Below, in pieces: positions 60,484 through 64,000 of a DNA stretch of 64,000 bases. Each line of letters starts with the position of its first letter. Position 1 is the first letter of the stretch. The translations under genes and the position numbers were made by a program. The notes beneath the pieces were generated by a model. That model ran no database searches, had not been told where the DNA came from, and was given only the letters and a program-made list of their open reading frames with translations. This DNA is from Tubulanus polymorphus (lineage: Eukaryota; Nemertea; Palaeonemertea; Tubulaniformes; Tubulanidae): NCBI RefSeq assembly GCF_964204645.1, contig NC_134027.1, positions 16,172,485 through 16,236,484 of the forward strand. Direction: 5' to 3'.

Positions 60484-63400
60484 AGTAATAGGGAAAGTGG
60501 GCTTTCAGATCAGAGTACGAGAGTACCAGACACCACTCATCACCACAAGTAATTTTTTTTCCTTATAAATGGGGGAGAATGAACACCAGCCAGAAAACAA
60601 TAATGTTAATAAAAATCAATATCATTGCCCATATTGTAAAAAATACATCGATAAATCTAATAAATCTAAACATGAAAAATCTTCAAATCATATAAAAAAT
60701 GTTATAGATTTTGAAACTCCAGAAAATTCCAATGAAAGAAAAGAACGATTAGAAAATATGAATGTGGATGAAATAAAATGTGAAGTTTGTGATGAATCTA
60801 TAACAAAAAGGAATTATAATAGACATCTCGAAACAGAAAAACACCGTCAAAATTTGAGAAATAATGTTTTAGGAATAGATTATTTTGATGATAAACCTCA
60901 ACAAGTAAAAAAACCAACTTCAAAAACTAAATCCATTTCAAATAAACCTTACATGGAAAATGTTAGAAATTATATTGATTCACTAGAAATAAAAGATACA
61001 ATTGAAATATTAGAAACATTACGCAGTAAAATTGGTCCTGCAGCTATTATATTTAGATTTTTTAAAGGTACACCAATAGAAGATAATAGTAAATTTAATG
61101 AAATAATAGAAAAAATACTAGATTTGATAACAGATGTTGAATATCCAAAAATTAGTATCTCTGGGAAAGTAAGTTTTTTAAAGTCAGAAGATAAAATGGA
61201 TTATAATATTCAAACACTCTCTGAAGAAATAATTTCAAAAACACAAATAAAAGAGTTAGAAAAACAAAAGTTAGAAAAAATATTAAATGAATTTAAACGT
61301 CATATTGAAGAAAGATATTTTGAGGGTTCTGGCTTAACATTGAATGAAATTATATTTTTAGATTTAAATGTTTATAATACAAAAAGAAATAAAACATCAA
61401 AAAGTAATAAAATGTTTAAAAAATGATTCAAACTTTACAACAGAAAAGGAGGATATTAAAGCATCATCTTATACTAAATTACCATTTACAACAAAAGCAG
61501 TAATAAATATTCAAAATGAAGATAATAAATGTTTTTTATGGTCAATTATTAGTTGCTTACATCCAACACAGGAAAATGTTTGTAGAATAACAGATTACCG
61601 GAAATATGAAACATTATATAAAATTGATCAATATCCAGTAACTATAAAAATGATTCCTAAAATAGAAAAAGTTAATAATTTAAAAATAAATGTATTCGAA
61701 TTAAATCAATTACCAAAGACAAAAGGTGAAAATATTAAAGATTACACATTGGAAGCTTTATATTTAACAGAATATTATGATGATGAAAATGCTATAGATT
61801 TGTTATATCACAAAAAAGATGAAAATGAACATTATATGTGGTTAAAACAAATTGATTTATTCTTCAGAACAGAAAGTGATCATCATCATAAAATTTATCT
61901 ATGTAGAAAATGTTTATCTAAATTTATGACTGAGAATACATTATTAAAACATAAAGAATTATGTGATAATAAAGATTTTTGTGAATTAATAATGCCAACA
62001 GAAAAAGATTATAAATTGAAATTTACTAATCATAAATTTAAGAATATTGTTCCATTTGTAATTTTATGGGGATTTTGAATCGTTGAATAAAGAATTAACC
62101 GATCAAGATAGAAAAGAAATATATAAAAAAAAGCAATTATTAAAATCAATGGATAAAGGAAATGAATTAAATGAAGAAACAACACAAGACCCGCCAATTA
62201 TAAATACAATTAGAAAAGTTCATCAAAGAGCTGCTGCTTATGGAATTTACATCAAATCAAATTATCCCGAATTATATGAAAGTCAATATATTTCTTTTAG
62301 AGGTGAAGATGTAGTTAATGGTTTTTGTGACAAAATGATTGAATTAGAAAGTGATTTTGCAAAATTATTAAACAAAAATAAAAGAATAGTTATGACAAAA
62401 GAAGATGAAATTGATCTTAATTATGCAACTCATTGTTGTTATTGTGAAAAACGTTTTTATTCATTTCATAAAAAAGTTAGAGATCATAATCATTTAAATT
62501 CAAAATATCGTGGAGCTGCTCATGAAGATTGTAATTTAAGAGCTAAGAAAGTTAATTTCGTACCAATATTATTTCATAATTTATCAGGCTATGATACCCA
62601 TCAATTTATAAAACAATTATCAGGGAAATTGGGTACAATTAATCAAGAAATTGAAGAATATAATGCTATGAATGGCGTAAATGTAAGAAAATATGATTTT
62701 AAACTATTAGCTAAAACATCTGAAAATTATATTTCATTTCAATTTGGTTGCATTAGATTTTTAGATTCCTATAGATTTCTAGCAAGTTCATTAGATAATT
62801 TATCGAAAAGTTTAGTTGATAATGATTTTGTTATAACTCGATATTATTATCCAAATGAACAAGATTTTAAATTATTGAGATATAAAGGTGCAATTCCTTA
62901 TTCATTTTATAAAACACACAATGATTTTAATGTAACAGAATTATTAAAAGATCAATTTTATGATCAATTAAAAGAGGAGTATGTGAAAGACGAAGTGTTT
63001 AATAGAACATTAAATATTTGGAACCATTTTAAGATGAAAAATCATGGTGAATTAGTTGATTTATATTTAAAATCAGATGTCATGATATTGGCTGACATAT
63101 TTGAAAAATTTAGAGAAGTTAATTTGAATCATTTTAATGTTGATCCTTGTTATTGCTACTCTAGTCCTGGTTTAACCTGGCAATGTGGTTTAAAATACAC
63201 AAATGTAGAATTAGATTTATTAAAAGAACCAGACATGGTTCTATTATTTGAAAAATCAATTAGAGGTGGAATTAGTGGTGTTATGGGAGATAGATATTTT
63301 AAAGCAAATGATGAATATAAATTATTATATATTGATGCCAATAATTTATATGGTTGGGCAATGATGCAACCTCAACCATATAAAATTTTTATATTAACAG

Positions 63401-64000
63401 AAGTTGAAAATAAAACTGATTGGGAAAGCGCAATTGCGAGTTTAAAAGATGAAGCACCAATTGGTTATTTCTTTGTAGTTGATTTAGAATATCCTGAAAA
63501 TATAAAGTTTAAAACAAGAAACCTACCTTATTGCCCAGAACATTTAACCGTAGATGATAGTTATTTAAGTGAATATCAGTAGAAAATAAAACCGAAAGAT
63601 CATGTTTTTACAGAAAATTAATACTTACTCAAAATAATAAATACAATTATATTGTTCATTATAGAATGTTAAAATTTTATCTAAAACAAGGAATGAAATT
63701 AAAGAAAGTACATAGATATATTGAATTTAATCAATCGAAGTGGTTAGAAAAATATATAGATTTCAATACTCAACAGAGAACAATATCTAAAACAGATTTT
63801 GAAAAAGATATTTTTAAATTAATGAACAATAGTTTTTATGGAAAAACATGTGAAAATATTAGAAATAGAAATGATATAGAATTAGTAAATAATTCTGAAC
63901 GATTGAGGCATTTACAATCAAGCCCTAGACATTTAGGAAATAAAAGATTTGAAGATTATCTAACCGCAGTAAAATTAAAAAGAACGTCAATGAAATTTAA
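60484..64000 (+). mobile_element. AT-rich virus-like element with polymerase gene, left end
   Basis: It begins AGTAATAGGGAAAGTGGGC at 60484, sharing the terminal AGTAATAGGG with the copies at 20745 and 41194. It is much richer in A+T than the flanking repeat. A broken polymerase gene starts 85 bp in. The right end lies outside the window. AG/AGT termini plus a protein-primed type B polymerase fit the Polinton/Maverick/adintovirus group, but no capsid, integrase or ATPase gene is visible to confirm this. Confidence 0.65.
60569..64000 (+). pseudogene. Protein-primed family B DNA polymerase with zinc fingers and EndoVII-like domain, broken
   Basis: The start is ATG 60569. The first segment (to 61426) has two C2H2 fingers, near 60625-60690 and 60777-60845. 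The second (61368-62078, another frame) has a 'CFLWSIISCLHP' block and a CxxC…H…C finger near 61910-61975. The third (62083-63582) holds an endonuclease VII/HNH-like block ('HCCYC…VRDHNH…CNL') at about 62430-62545. It continues with exonuclease-like 'FHNLSGYDTH' and 'DLYLKSDVMILADIF', then polymerase motif A 'DANNLYGWAM' at about 63338-63367. After a TAG at 63580-63582, homologous reading with 'NSFYGKTCEN' continues to the edge. Two frame changes and a stop make it a decayed copy. The domain order matches polymerases found in many invertebrate genomes. Confidence 0.85.

Noticed and set aside
61368-64000. Intact polymerase gene
   Set aside because: Two frame changes and an in-frame TAG separate the homologous segments, so it is annotated as broken and not joined.

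Overview
The window looks like the left end of a metazoan chromosome, most likely a lophotrochozoan such as a mollusc (inference). The base composition is AT-rich. Genes have short exons with GT-AG introns. A degenerate CCCTAA array lies at the left edge in the orientation expected of a left telomere. Repeat families of the CAAGAGGCCC and 'agccccaagtgggct' types are, as I recall, common in mollusc genomes.

Layout. 1-1.1 kb: telomere-like satellite. 1.2-2.8 kb: three exons of a KDZ-type transposase gene (+), missing its 5' part. 3.4-7.8 kb: a complete seven-exon gene (-) for a 480-residue DUF3987-like P-loop protein. 7.9-18 kb: mostly non-coding, with a tandem repeat, a LINE 3' end and SINE-like pieces. 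18.0-54.9 kb: the 3' end of an ERC/ELKS/CAST active-zone scaffold gene (-). Five exons splice in phase and end in the PDZ ligand GIWA. One intron of 35.7 kb separates the first of these exons from the second.

That intron is a nest of mobile DNA. It holds a 6.3-kb long-TIR element (20.8-27.1 kb) and a duplicated composite with reverse-transcriptase scraps and 31-bp minisatellites (27.4-34.6 kb). It also holds two inverted AT-rich fragments of a virus-like (Polinton/adintovirus-type) element, a 1.65-kb tRNA-SINE-bearing repeat and a TTAA-flanked element (45.1-46.5 kb). The last large item is a 7.3-kb element (46.9-54.2 kb) bounded by CCCTTACAAAAAA inverted repeats. It carries a spliced DDE-type transposase (+) and, convergent with it, an intact four-exon gene (-) resembling the P2X7 'ballast' domain. 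This two-gene transposon is the best candidate for an undescribed system.

54.9-64 kb: remnants of another transposase-like gene (57.5-58.5 kb, -), small exons on the other strand, a second copy of the SINE-bearing repeat, and from 60.48 kb an AT-rich element. Its broken gene encodes zinc fingers, an endonuclease VII-like domain and a protein-primed family B DNA polymerase, and it runs off the right edge. Most features are mobile DNA. The ERC gene is the one clear cellular gene, and the DUF3987-like gene may be a second.
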